Shown piece after piece: positions 34,501-42,640 of a DNA stretch of 64,000 nucleotides (position 1 is the first letter of the stretch; every line of letters starts with the position of its first letter). Under the pieces are notes generated by a model that was not told the DNA's origin, made no database searches, and was given only the letters and a program-made list of their open reading frames with translations. Both the position numbers and the translations under genes were made by a program. This DNA comes from Nitrospiraceae bacterium (lineage in GTDB: Bacteria > Nitrospirota > Nitrospiria > Nitrospirales > UBA8639), in NCBI GenBank assembly GCA_020632595.1, contig JACKFF010000011.1:62001-126000 (forward strand), in the 5' to 3' direction.

Positions 34501-37500
34501 CACCTTTACCGAGGACGACGGCCCCACGGCCATTGCCGACAGCGATACCGATCTGGCGGATGGGGACAGCACAACGTTCGCCTACGTGACCCTGTCCGTC
34601 AGCGGCCTGCTGGACGGCAATGCGGAAGTCTTAATCCTCGACGGCGATACCTTTGCCCTGGCTACCGACGCGCCAGGCCAGGACACTACCGGCGGCAACT
34701 ACCATGTCCGCGTGTCCACGGCCGCCGGTACGGCGATCGTCAGCATCATTAAGCAGGGCGGCGGCACCTTTAGCGAAGCGGAGGTAGAAACGCTCATCAA
34801 GTCCATTCAATACCAGCACACGAATACGGACGCTCCCACCGACGGGAACCGGCTGATCGAGATAAGGGTGAACGACGGCACCACGGACAGTGCGGCAGCC
34901 CGCACGACCATCAACGTGGATCCTGCCAATGATCAGCCGGTCTTCAGTGGTCTGGACAACACGCCTATCTTTACGGAAGGCGGTGCGCCGGTGGTGCTCG
35001 ACAGTAATGCCACGATCACCGACGCTGAACTGGATGCCGCCAATGATTACAACGGCGCCACACTCACCTTAGCCCGGAACGGAGGTGCTAACGGCGACGA
35101 TATGTTCGCCAATACCGGTACTCTCAATGCCTTGACCGAAAGCGGTAGCCTGGTTGTTGGCGGCACGACCATCGGCACCGTCACCACCAACAGCGCCGGC
35201 ACGCTGGTCTTGACCTTCAACGGCAATGCCACGACCGCACTCGTGAATAGCACGCTGCAACAAATTGCCTATGCCAATAGCAGCAATACGCCGCCCGCCA
35301 ACGTCCAGATCGACTTCACGATCGACGACGGCAACGCGGGCGGACAAGGCAGCGGTGGCGCGATGACCAATACGGGATCCATCACCGTCACCATCAATGC
35401 GGTCAATGACCCACCAACCCTCGATTTGGATGTAAACGACAGTTCCGGGGCCACGGGGAACGACTATACCCTTACATTTACTGAAGGCGGCGGACTGATT
35501 GGCATCGCCGACAGCGACACGGATGTGGTCGATCCGGACAATACCACCTTCGCCTATGTGAAACTGGGCGTGAGCGGTCTGCTGGACGGCAATGCCGAGA
35601 CGCTCGTGCTCGACGGCGACACCTTTACTCTGGCGACCGCCGTGGCCGGACAGGACACCACCGGCGGAAACTATCATGTGATGCTCGCCACCGGGGCCGG
35701 AACAGCCACTGTCACCATTACCAAACAAGGAGGCGGGACATTTACCGAGGCCGAGACGGAGACTTTGATCCAGGCGATTCAGTACCAGCACACGGATACG
35801 AACGCTCCCACCGATGGAAACCGGTTAATCGACGTCTATGTCAACGACGGCACGGCAGATAGTGCCGCCGCACGAACGACCATCAACGTCGATCCCGTCA
35901 ATGATCCCCCGGTAGCCGTGGGGGACGGTTTTATCGTCAACGAAGGGTCGACCATCCGGCTGAACCTTTCCAACAATGATAGCGATCCCGATGACGGGTT
36001 GGATCTGACCAGCATCACCATTGTCTCTGGCCCCACCAATGGCACCATCACGAGCATCAATCCCGATGGGACGGTGGATTATACTCATAACGGCTCCGAA
36101 ACCCTCTCTGATAGTTTCACCTATACGATCCGGGATCTTTCCGGGCTCATCTCTAATACGGTCACGGTGGACGTGACCGTGACCCCGGTCAACGATCCCC
36201 CCACAGCAATAGCCGACAGCTTCACCGTCAACGAGGGATCCACGAACACGCTGAATCTTTCCAACAATGATACCGACCCGGATGACGCGTTGGATCTGAC
36301 CAGCATCACGATTGTCTCCGGCCCCGCCAATGGCACCATCACGAGCATTAATCCCGATGGGACGGTGGATTATACTCATAATGGCTCCGAAACCCTCTCT
36401 GATAGTTTCACCTATACGATCCGGGATGTCTCCGGCGCCACATCAAATCCCATCAGAGTGGACGTGACCGTGACCCCGGTCAACGATGCCCCCGTCATCA
36501 CCTCCGATGGAGGAAGTGCCACCGCCAATATTTCCGTGACTACCGGCACTGCGGCGGTGACGGATGTGCATGCCACAGATGCAGAGAACAATCCTCTGAC
36601 CTACAGCATTGTGGGCGGTGTCGATGCGGCGTTATTCACCATCGATCCTGCGACCGGGGTCCTGACATTCATCACCGCTCCGGATTTCCAGGCACCTGGC
36701 GATGTCGGGGCCGATAACATCTATGACGTGATCGTCCAGGTCTCCGATGGCACAGCCGTCGATACGCAGGCCATCGCCGTCACGGTGACCCAAGCCAATG
36801 TCCCGCCCCAAATTTTTATTCCCCCGCCACCGGACCCTGCGCCCTCATCCGATCCCCCCCCGAGAGAGGCCGGGGAAGACACTACGGAGGACCAGGCGCC
36901 GGGCAATGGGGGCAGTCTTGATCCCGGCTCGCCAGGGAATATCCCTGACGGCGGCCAGGGCTCCACCATCACTGGCGCCAAAAATTCCGTGACGGAGAAT
37001 TCGCCGGGACGACACGAATTGCCCGCTAAGCAAGAGGATGGAGCACGCACGGGTCTCGTGGGGATAGTGAGTGACATGTGGAGCGTGCTCAGGAAGCCCC
37101 TTGATATCACAGGCTTCAAGGATGAAATCCGGTCTTTATTGACGAAGTCGAGATTTCTTCAGGATCTGGATCGCGTCCGCGACAATGTTCAGGAGGTCGC
37201 GGACACGGAACAAACCTATTTGGCCTCCAGCATTGCGGTCTCCACCGGATTGTCGATCGGCTATGTCGTCTGGCTCCTGCGTAGCGGGGTGCTATTGACG
37301 GCCCTGCTTTCGTCGGTGCCGGCCTGGCAGTTTGTGAATCCCCTGTTGGTGCTGGATGCCGCCGGGAAGAAGAAACGACAACAGGGGCAGAAAGGCGTGG
37401 ACGGCGATTCGGTGGAGTCCCTGTTTGAGAAACCCGCCGCATCTGCCGAGATGGGTGAGGAGAAGACCGGGGCCGCCGCTAAGGCCCTTCGAGCCCGGTG

Positions 37501-37522
37501 GTTCCATTGGAATAAGGGATGA
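31592..37522 (+). CDS. LEPR-XLL/DUF4347 giant surface protein 2
   Basis: This 1976-residue uninterrupted frame begins at a GTG (31592); an ATG at 31673 gives MKTLLALEPRILFDGAALV and is an equally plausible start. The LEPR motif is at residues 34-43 and DUF4347 at about 90-255. A parallel beta-helix domain of the T-V-T-N-T-N-D-A-G-A-G type follows (about 265-580). Next come WD-like repeats with DYVVVW, NFVITW and EFVIAW strands (about 600-945), two copies of a 160-residue domain and two 97-residue Big/cadherin-like domains. A final cadherin-like domain leads to a Pro-rich linker. The C-terminal hydrophobic stretch is STGLSIGYVVWLLRSGVLLT, followed by a Lys-rich tail. N- and C-termini match surface protein 1, but the repeats in between differ. 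The stop overlaps the hybrid-kinase start by four bases. Confidence 0.93.
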   Translation: MNHPNQLKYLEEKTSAPRLTDTRNRIAMKTLLALEPRILFDGAALVTGAEVAQDQTSQDQSMPGTNTDAANNSGEPMASAHEADWANSLLLAAPTPSDHREMVFIDTWVEDYQTLMNGIHPSAEVILLDAGRDGIEQIAEVLKGRSGIDAIHLIGEGTEAELHLGTAFLTNDSISNHYAALLSQIGQSLSADADLLIYGCSFGRGQAGFSAIQTLAELTGADIAASTDRTGHVSEYANWKLEVATGFIETSVAIGEATQEAWEGVLATFTVTNTNDAGAGSLRQAITDANAAPGTDTIIVPIGTYVLTTGKLDIDDSVIITGAGADTTIIDGNANERVFETKGSITVTMSGLTIQNGRESGNGAGVLVDGSSILNLSDARLTNNDGTGGDGGAFHVHGTLNLNRVLIDNNLADKGAGIYFHGADGGSLTNVTISGNTAVNEGGGIWTENPITIMNSTIAFNTAPIGGGVYDKDGMEITLTNSILHNPGSPNSYGTLISGGTNIDSDGTAGLGDPLDGQDPMLGGLADNGGPTWTHALLAGSPALNAGTTSGAPAVDQRGLTRDAAPDIGTYEYKSSAFVSKNEFMVNAPSGDNEMTSGPLRGAERAVDIAPNGDYVVVWTNGTSNDKVYAKVFDASGNQKVAQFQVNIGGGTNNWTDVAVDDSGNFVITWTQGNDVFMRRFLANGTAVDAGDVMVNTGTANTQQNPSVNMNGNGEFVIAWEGDGGGNEGIFVRQGTFSGGLVGSDITVNTAAAAKDPSVGIDDSGNFVVVWDNGSDVFFQLYNNAGVPQNSGQVDVILQASAGGTAVDMNGDGRFTVAYHATVLDVDVYVRQFDATGNSLFLPKTVNTTTLLSTQTNPSITMDDLGEFIVVWEGTGNQPGQGDGSGVFGQKFNAGGQKIGFEFLINQTTANTQDRASVAMLDRDNFVAVWTGSDGAQTDIFARQYGSTAAPTLDLDVNNSSGASDNDYAFTFTEDDGPTAIADSDTDLADGDSTTFAYVTLSVSGLLDGNAEVLILDGDTFALATDAPGQDTTGGNYHVRVSTAAGTAIVSIIKQGGGTFSEAEVETLIKSIQYQHTNTDAPTDGNRLIEIRVNDGTTDSAAARTTINVDPANDQPVFSGLDNTPIFTEGGAPVVLDSNATITDAELDAANDYNGATLTLARNGGANGDDMFANTGTLNALTESGSLVVGGTTIGTVTTNSAGTLVLTFNGNATTALVNSTLQQIAYANSSNTPPANVQIDFTIDDGNAGGQGSGGAMTNTGSITVTINAVNDPPTLDLDVNDSSGATGNDYTLTFTEGGGLIGIADSDTDVVDPDNTTFAYVKLGVSGLLDGNAETLVLDGDTFTLATAVAGQDTTGGNYHVMLATGAGTATVTITKQGGGTFTEAETETLIQAIQYQHTDTNAPTDGNRLIDVYVNDGTADSAAARTTINVDPVNDPPVAVGDGFIVNEGSTIRLNLSNNDSDPDDGLDLTSITIVSGPTNGTITSINPDGTVDYTHNGSETLSDSFTYTIRDLSGLISNTVTVDVTVTPVNDPPTAIADSFTVNEGSTNTLNLSNNDTDPDDALDLTSITIVSGPANGTITSINPDGTVDYTHNGSETLSDSFTYTIRDVSGATSNPIRVDVTVTPVNDAPVITSDGGSATANISVTTGTAAVTDVHATDAENNPLTYSIVGGVDAALFTIDPATGVLTFITAPDFQAPGDVGADNIYDVIVQVSDGTAVDTQAIAVTVTQANVPPQIFIPPPPDPAPSSDPPPREAGEDTTEDQAPGNGGSLDPGSPGNIPDGGQGSTITGAKNSVTENSPGRHELPAKQEDGARTGLVGIVSDMWSVLRKPLDITGFKDEIRSLLTKSRFLQDLDRVRDNVQEVADTEQTYLASSIAVSTGLSIGYVVWLLRSGVLLTALLSSVPAWQFVNPLLVLDAAGKKKRQQGQKGVDGDSVESLFEKPAASAEMGEEKTGAAAKALRARWFHWNKG
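34441..36490 (+). repeat. Duplicated domains in surface protein 2
   Basis: A 160-residue domain starting T-L-D-L-D-V-N-x-S-S-G-A occurs at about 34447 and again at about 35416. A 97-residue domain (NEGS through DVTVTPVNDPP) occurs at about 35908 and 36199, 291 bp apart. Both pairs keep long identical stretches, so internal duplication looks recent. Confidence 0.85.
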
Positions 37523-40071
37523 ACATTCTTTCGACAAAATCTCGTCTGGCTTTCGGCCAGGTCAGTCTCCTTATCAGTGTGTTGCTGGCAGCAAGCTTGT
37601 TTGGTCTGATGCCGGACCGAACCGGAGCGGTTCGCCAGGGACGCGCGGCTCTGGCCGAATCCATTGCGGCCAATAGCACGATCCTGATTACCCAGGATGA
37701 TGTTGACCGCCTGGAGGGGATTTTACAGTTAGTCGTGGACCGTAACCCAGACCTGTTGTCTGCCGGATTGCGAACTGAATCGGGTGATTGGCTTGTCACA
37801 ATAGGTGACCATAAGAACCATTGGCAGGACCACCATTCGGACTATTCGTCTAATACCCAGGTGACGGTCGCTATCTGGGAAGGGGAAGACAAATGGGGCC
37901 AGGTCGAACTACGATTTACACCGTTAATTGACGAAGGCTGGATCGGGTTTATCATGGGCCCACAGCCACAACTCCTGCTATTTGTAGGTCTGATGTGTTT
38001 CATCGGATTTTATCTGTATTTGGGAAAAATGTTGAAGCAACTCGATCCCTCACAGGCTGTTCCTGAACGTGTGCGATCCGCTCTGGATACGATGGCAGAA
38101 GGGCTCCTAGTGCTCGACAACAAAGGGCAAATCATGCTGGCGAATCGGGCCTTTGCCACGTTGTTAACCAAGATGCCTGAAGCACTCTTGGGACAGGCAG
38201 TCGGGGCGTTTCCCTGGTCGGACATCGAAGGCCATCCGTTGGCACCGGGGACACACCCCTGGCATATCGCATTGAATTCGGGAGAGGCGCAAAAGAACGA
38301 ACGCGTCCGATTGACTCTGCCCGACGGCAGACGGCTGACGTTCATGATTAACTGCTCCCCTATCCTTGGCAGCGGAGCCAAAAATGTCGGGGTCCTGGTC
38401 AGCTTTGACGACGTCACCCAATTGGAAGAAGCGGAAATCGAGCTACTGAAGTCCAAAGAGGAGGCCGTGGCGGCCAATCAAGCCAAGAGCGCCTTCCTGG
38501 CCAACATGAGTCATGAAATCCGCACGCCGATGAATGCCATCCTGGGTTTCACCGAACTGATTAAACGCGGGTACGGACGTGACTCGGTTGAGACGCGTAA
38601 ACACCTCGAGATCATCCATTCCAGTGGCAAACATTTGCTTGACCTCATTAACGATATTCTGGATCTCTCGAAGGTCGAGTCGGGGCGCCTGGAGATCGAA
38701 CGGGTACGATTCAATCCCTACCTTGTGATTATGGATGTCGTCAGGGTTCTGGGTGTGCGGGCTCACGAGAAGGGCATCGAACTCGAGCTCAAGATACCGG
38801 ATGACGTCCCGGAGACCATTATCGGCGATCCGGGCCGGATTCGCCAGATTATCACCAACCTGGTGGGAAACGCGGTGAAATTTACGGAGCGCGGTGCGGT
38901 CACGGTGACTGCATACGCCAAGCGGGTCGCCGAGGACCTGATCCAATTTCATATCGATGTCGCAGACACCGGTATTGGAATGAATGTAGAGGCCACTCAG
39001 CGAATTTTTGAAGATTTTGTCCAGGCCGATGCGTCGGTGACCCGAAAATTTGGTGGAACCGGCCTGGGATTAGCTATCAGCCGCAAGTTCGCGCGCGCCC
39101 TGGGTGGGGATATTACGGTGGACAGTCAGCCGGGAGTCGGCAGTGTATTCAAGATTACACTGGATGCTGGCAGTGCAAGGGAAGTAGCCTGGGTCACACC
39201 CGAGCAGGCCTTAGCGACCAACGAATCGGGCATGATGCAGGAACATACCAACTGGGTCTTTCCATCGGCCAGAATCCTGGTCGTGGACGATGGCCCGGAA
39301 AACCGCGAATTCGTGAAGGTGGTCCTGGAGGGTTATGGTCTGAGCATCGACGAAGCGGGGAATGGTCTGATAGGAGTAGAAATGGCTACGGCCGGCGAGT
39401 ATGACATCATTCTCATGGACATGCAGATGCCCGAGATGGACGGACTTACTGCCACTCGCACGTTACGCAACAGAGGCCTGCAAATCCCCATTCTTGCGCT
39501 CACCGCCAACGCCATGAAAGGCTTCGAGCAGGAGTTATTTGATGCCGGATTTTCCGACTATCTCACCAAACCCATCGACATCGACCGGTTCCTGGCTAAA
39601 TTGGCTCAGTTCCTCCATGGTCAACCGGTCGGTCAATCATCCGCGCAAGCTGTCCTCCCGGAGTCCTCGCACCATCACGCCTCACCGATTGAGGATTCTT
39701 CACCCATTGTTTCCAAGTTAGGGTCAAGCAACCCGAAATTCGCCAACGTGATTGCCCGTTTTGTGGGTCGCCTGGGCGAACAACTGCAGGCGATGGATGC
39801 TGCCTATTCGAATCGGGATATGGAGGCCCTGGCCAAGTTGGCTCATTGGCTGAAGGGTGCGGGCGGCACAGTAGGGTTTGATGTGTTGAACCTGCCGGCT
39901 GCTGAACTGGAAGCCGCAGCCAAGGCTGCCGACCTGGCAGCCATCGAACAGCATCTTCACCACCTACAGCTTCTGGCGACACGAATAGCTCATGGGGCTG
40001 GAGGCACCATAGAGCCGGTGGGGGTAGGAGTGTCCTCTGCCTGCAAGTCTACCGGAGAAGGCCCCGGCTGA
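37519..40071 (+). CDS. Hybrid sensor histidine kinase (PAS-HisKA-HATPase-REC-Hpt) paired with surface protein 2
   Basis: This 850-residue protein has transmembrane helices at about 10-30 and 155-175 flanking a periplasmic domain. A PAS domain follows, then HisKA with the phosphorylated His in MSHEIRTPMNAILGF. The HATPase has NLVGNAVKFTERG and GTGLGLAISRKFARALGG. A receiver has ILVVDDGPENREF and phospho-Asp LMDMQMPEMDG. An Hpt domain has AHWLKGAGG. It is therefore a complete intramolecular phosphorelay. The N-terminal 310 residues are homologous to the diguanylate cyclase at 12922, although the outputs differ. It overlaps surface protein 2 by four bases and precedes a REC-GGDEF-EAL protein that could receive its phosphoryl group. 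Confidence 0.94.
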   Translation: MNILSTKSRLAFGQVSLLISVLLAASLFGLMPDRTGAVRQGRAALAESIAANSTILITQDDVDRLEGILQLVVDRNPDLLSAGLRTESGDWLVTIGDHKNHWQDHHSDYSSNTQVTVAIWEGEDKWGQVELRFTPLIDEGWIGFIMGPQPQLLLFVGLMCFIGFYLYLGKMLKQLDPSQAVPERVRSALDTMAEGLLVLDNKGQIMLANRAFATLLTKMPEALLGQAVGAFPWSDIEGHPLAPGTHPWHIALNSGEAQKNERVRLTLPDGRRLTFMINCSPILGSGAKNVGVLVSFDDVTQLEEAEIELLKSKEEAVAANQAKSAFLANMSHEIRTPMNAILGFTELIKRGYGRDSVETRKHLEIIHSSGKHLLDLINDILDLSKVESGRLEIERVRFNPYLVIMDVVRVLGVRAHEKGIELELKIPDDVPETIIGDPGRIRQIITNLVGNAVKFTERGAVTVTAYAKRVAEDLIQFHIDVADTGIGMNVEATQRIFEDFVQADASVTRKFGGTGLGLAISRKFARALGGDITVDSQPGVGSVFKITLDAGSAREVAWVTPEQALATNESGMMQEHTNWVFPSARILVVDDGPENREFVKVVLEGYGLSIDEAGNGLIGVEMATAGEYDIILMDMQMPEMDGLTATRTLRNRGLQIPILALTANAMKGFEQELFDAGFSDYLTKPIDIDRFLAKLAQFLHGQPVGQSSAQAVLPESSHHHASPIEDSSPIVSKLGSSNPKFANVIARFVGRLGEQLQAMDAAYSNRDMEALAKLAHWLKGAGGTVGFDVLNLPAAELEAAAKAADLAAIEQHLHHLQLLATRIAHGAGGTIEPVGVGVSSACKSTGEGPG

Positions 40072-40248
40072 ACTTTCAACGTCGGGTACTGCCCCTGGCT
40101 GACCTTCCAGCTCAATCCATGTCATTTGGCCTCATGGTATCCATTCACTGTCGGCCGGCATTTTTACGATTTTTCCGACGGGTAGACTTTATTTTCCCTT
40201 TCGAAAGACCGAAAAGTCTGCATAGGCAAAGAACACCCTTGGCCTGAC

Positions 40249-40269
40249 GGCCGAGACACCGGCCTTTTT
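40249..40269 (+). terminator. Rho-independent terminator
   Basis: Stem GGCCG/CGGCC, six-base loop AGACAC, then TTTTT. It lies between the hybrid kinase and the REC-GGDEF-EAL gene, only 22 bp before the latter's start, so it might also act as an attenuator. Confidence 0.65.
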
Positions 40270-40290
40270 AAGCGTTGAAGTGATCGCGAC

Positions 40291-42120
40291 ATGAAAACTG
40301 AACAGGCAGATCAGAGAGCACTCCAATCAAATACCGACGGGCTGCTCTTGGTGAAACCCGTTCTGAATGAATTGGGATGCGATGAAAACTCCCTGACTCA
40401 GGCCACGATCATGATGGTCGACGACGAGGAAACGACCATGGAGATCATGCGGGCCTATCTGGAGGATGCCGGGTATCAGCATTTTGTGCTCGTGGAGGAT
40501 TCCTCTCTGGCCATGGAGCAGATTGAAGAGCATCGACCGGATATCCTGTTACTTGATCTGATGATGCCAAAAGTCCCGGGATTCGAAATCCTGCAGCATG
40601 TGAGGAACCATCCCAAACTACAACATCTTCCTGTCATTATCCTGACTTCCTCCTCAGACGCGGAAACCAAACTCCAGGCTCTTGACCGGGGTGCCACAGA
40701 TTTTCTCGCCAAACCGGTCGATCCCAGTGAATTAAAACTTCGGGTTCGCAATACGCTTGCCGCCCGAGCCTATCAGAACCAACTTGCCTATTATGATGCC
40801 TTGACGAAATTGCCGAACCGGAGTTTGTTTCTCGACCGATTGGCTTGGTTTATCCAGCGAGCGGAACGCCATCATGACAACCTGGTTTTGCTCCATATTA
40901 CCCTCAACCAGTTCAAGCGCCTTTCCACAACCTTCGGGCCGGAAATCTCGGATCTGCTCATCACGCAGATCGCAGAGCGGATGAGTTCCTGCATGCGCCG
41001 ATCGGATGTCTTTGGGCGGGGAATACCCGATTCGACTGAGCTGGATAGCCTGTTTCGCGTGGATGGGGATGAATTCTCTTTATTGTGCCCGACGATGGCA
41101 CAGACCGAACATGCAACCAAGTTGGCTTCTCGTATCCTCAAGGTCATGGAATCTCCATTTAATGCCAATGGGACCGAGGTCTACATTTCCCCGAGTATTG
41201 GTATTGCAAGTTTTCCTGCGGATGCCACAGACCTGACCGCCCTCATCCAATGCGCCGTTGGTGCGAGCACCCAGGCCAACTTGCATGGAAGAGGAGGTTT
41301 CAATTTTTATTCGAGCGAACTGAATGCTCAAAGCCTGGAGCGCCTGCGCATGGAAGCAGACTTGCGCCATGCGATCGAGGGAGAGCAACTGCTGTTGTAT
41401 TATCAGCCGAAGGTGGAGGTAAAGAGCGGTCACATCATCGGGGTCGAAGCGCTGGTTCGATGGCAGAAACCGGACGGCACGCTTATCTTCCCGGATCAAT
41501 TCATTCCCTTAGCCGAAGAGACCGGCCTGATCATCTCTCTGGGTGAATGGGTGCTCAAAGAAGCGTGCGCGCAATTAGCCCGCTGGCAGGCTCAGGGCAT
41601 ATGGCTTCAGGTGGCGGTCAATGTGTCGGCAAAACAATTCAATGACGGTTATCTGGTGCATTTGGTGAAGGAGACTTTACAGAGCAAGGGGATCGATGCA
41701 AAGTATCTAACACTCGAGCTGACGGAAAGCCTCTTAATGGGAAACGCAGAGCAGGCCGTGGAGACCTTGAACCACCTGATGGCCCTGGGGCCAAAGATTT
41801 CAATGGATGATTTTGGAACCGGCTACTCATCTCTCAGCTATTTGAAACGTTTTCCCATTCATGAGTTGAAGATCGACCGCTCCTTTTTGACCGATATTAC
41901 CCATAACCCTGAAGCCCGGGCCTTGGTCTCTGCCATGATTTATCTGGCGCATGAATTTTCTCTGACGGTTGTCGCCGAAGGGGTAGAGAATCAGGAGCAA
42001 CTTGATCTTCTCTCCAATCTGAATTGCGACCACTACCAGGGTTATTTCTTCAGCCGACCTATCAGGGTTGAGGCCCTGGCTAGTCTGCTCCATCCGGAAT
42101 GCCATTCGGTAAAGGCCTAG
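40291..42120 (+). CDS. Response regulator with REC, degenerate GGDEF and EAL domains
   Basis: This 609-residue cytoplasmic protein has a receiver at about 38-160 (MMVDDEE, phospho-Asp in LLLDLMMPKVPG, Lys in LAKPVD). The GGDEF-type domain follows at 170-340, but its signature reads RVDGDEF, so the first Gly is replaced and synthesis is doubtful. The EAL domain at 350-600 has EALVRW, NVSAKQF, ELTESLL, DDFGTGYSSLSYLKRFP, KIDRSF and EGVEN, all as in active phosphodiesterases. It most likely hydrolyses c-di-GMP under control of phosphorylation, with the hybrid kinase upstream as plausible partner. This gives the locus both a cyclase (12922) and a phosphodiesterase. Confidence 0.93.
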   Translation: MKTEQADQRALQSNTDGLLLVKPVLNELGCDENSLTQATIMMVDDEETTMEIMRAYLEDAGYQHFVLVEDSSLAMEQIEEHRPDILLLDLMMPKVPGFEILQHVRNHPKLQHLPVIILTSSSDAETKLQALDRGATDFLAKPVDPSELKLRVRNTLAARAYQNQLAYYDALTKLPNRSLFLDRLAWFIQRAERHHDNLVLLHITLNQFKRLSTTFGPEISDLLITQIAERMSSCMRRSDVFGRGIPDSTELDSLFRVDGDEFSLLCPTMAQTEHATKLASRILKVMESPFNANGTEVYISPSIGIASFPADATDLTALIQCAVGASTQANLHGRGGFNFYSSELNAQSLERLRMEADLRHAIEGEQLLLYYQPKVEVKSGHIIGVEALVRWQKPDGTLIFPDQFIPLAEETGLIISLGEWVLKEACAQLARWQAQGIWLQVAVNVSAKQFNDGYLVHLVKETLQSKGIDAKYLTLELTESLLMGNAEQAVETLNHLMALGPKISMDDFGTGYSSLSYLKRFPIHELKIDRSFLTDITHNPEARALVSAMIYLAHEFSLTVVAEGVENQEQLDLLSNLNCDHYQGYFFSRPIRVEALASLLHPECHSVKA

Positions 42121-42640
42121 ACTCTTTCGCTGGAGATCTCGCAATCTCGCCTGTTCGCTGGACATCGACCCCGTTCGCTCCAATGCCATCTCCTGTCATC
42201 CGGTCGGATCGTCTTTTCCATACACCGAAGCCCCACCCATTCCCCACTCTTGGGGTGCAAAAAAAATCCCTGTACAAAGGCTGATTTTTACGCATCTCAC
42301 GATCTCCCTACCCGACACGCGTTTGTAAATACTTGAAAAAACTTTCTGAAACGTCAGATGGGTTCAACGAGCGACGCAATCGGGAAGTCCTGGGAAAATC
42401 GTGGAGTACGAACATAAAAAAACGGGAATTTCCAGATCCCGCTCAACCTCTGCCGGTTGGGGGTTCTTTTGCAGACTTTAATGCATATGTTTGATTTCTC
42501 AATTCTTTCCGGTAAACGACCGACAATAATGAATGGAAACCTCTAACAGCGTGAAAATCTCAGATGAAGATAATCGGTATTATCATAGGCATGCCCCCCG
42601 TTTCTAAACACATCAAAGCTCCAAATCTTCGCTTGTAACC
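42121..42640. other. Intergenic region with two small hairpins
   Basis: A stem CGGGA/TCCCG (42423-42441) is followed by CTCAACC/GGTTGGG (42442-42461) and a T-rich stretch (GGTTCTTTT). This is a plausible terminator for the REC-GGDEF-EAL gene or a structured leader of the EAL-HDOD gene. I looked for a c-di-GMP riboswitch pattern and did not find one. Confidence 0.4.

Noticed and set aside
42121..42640. Possible c-di-GMP riboswitch before the EAL-HDOD gene
   Set aside because: Hairpins exist but none of the conserved GEMM core sequence is visible.
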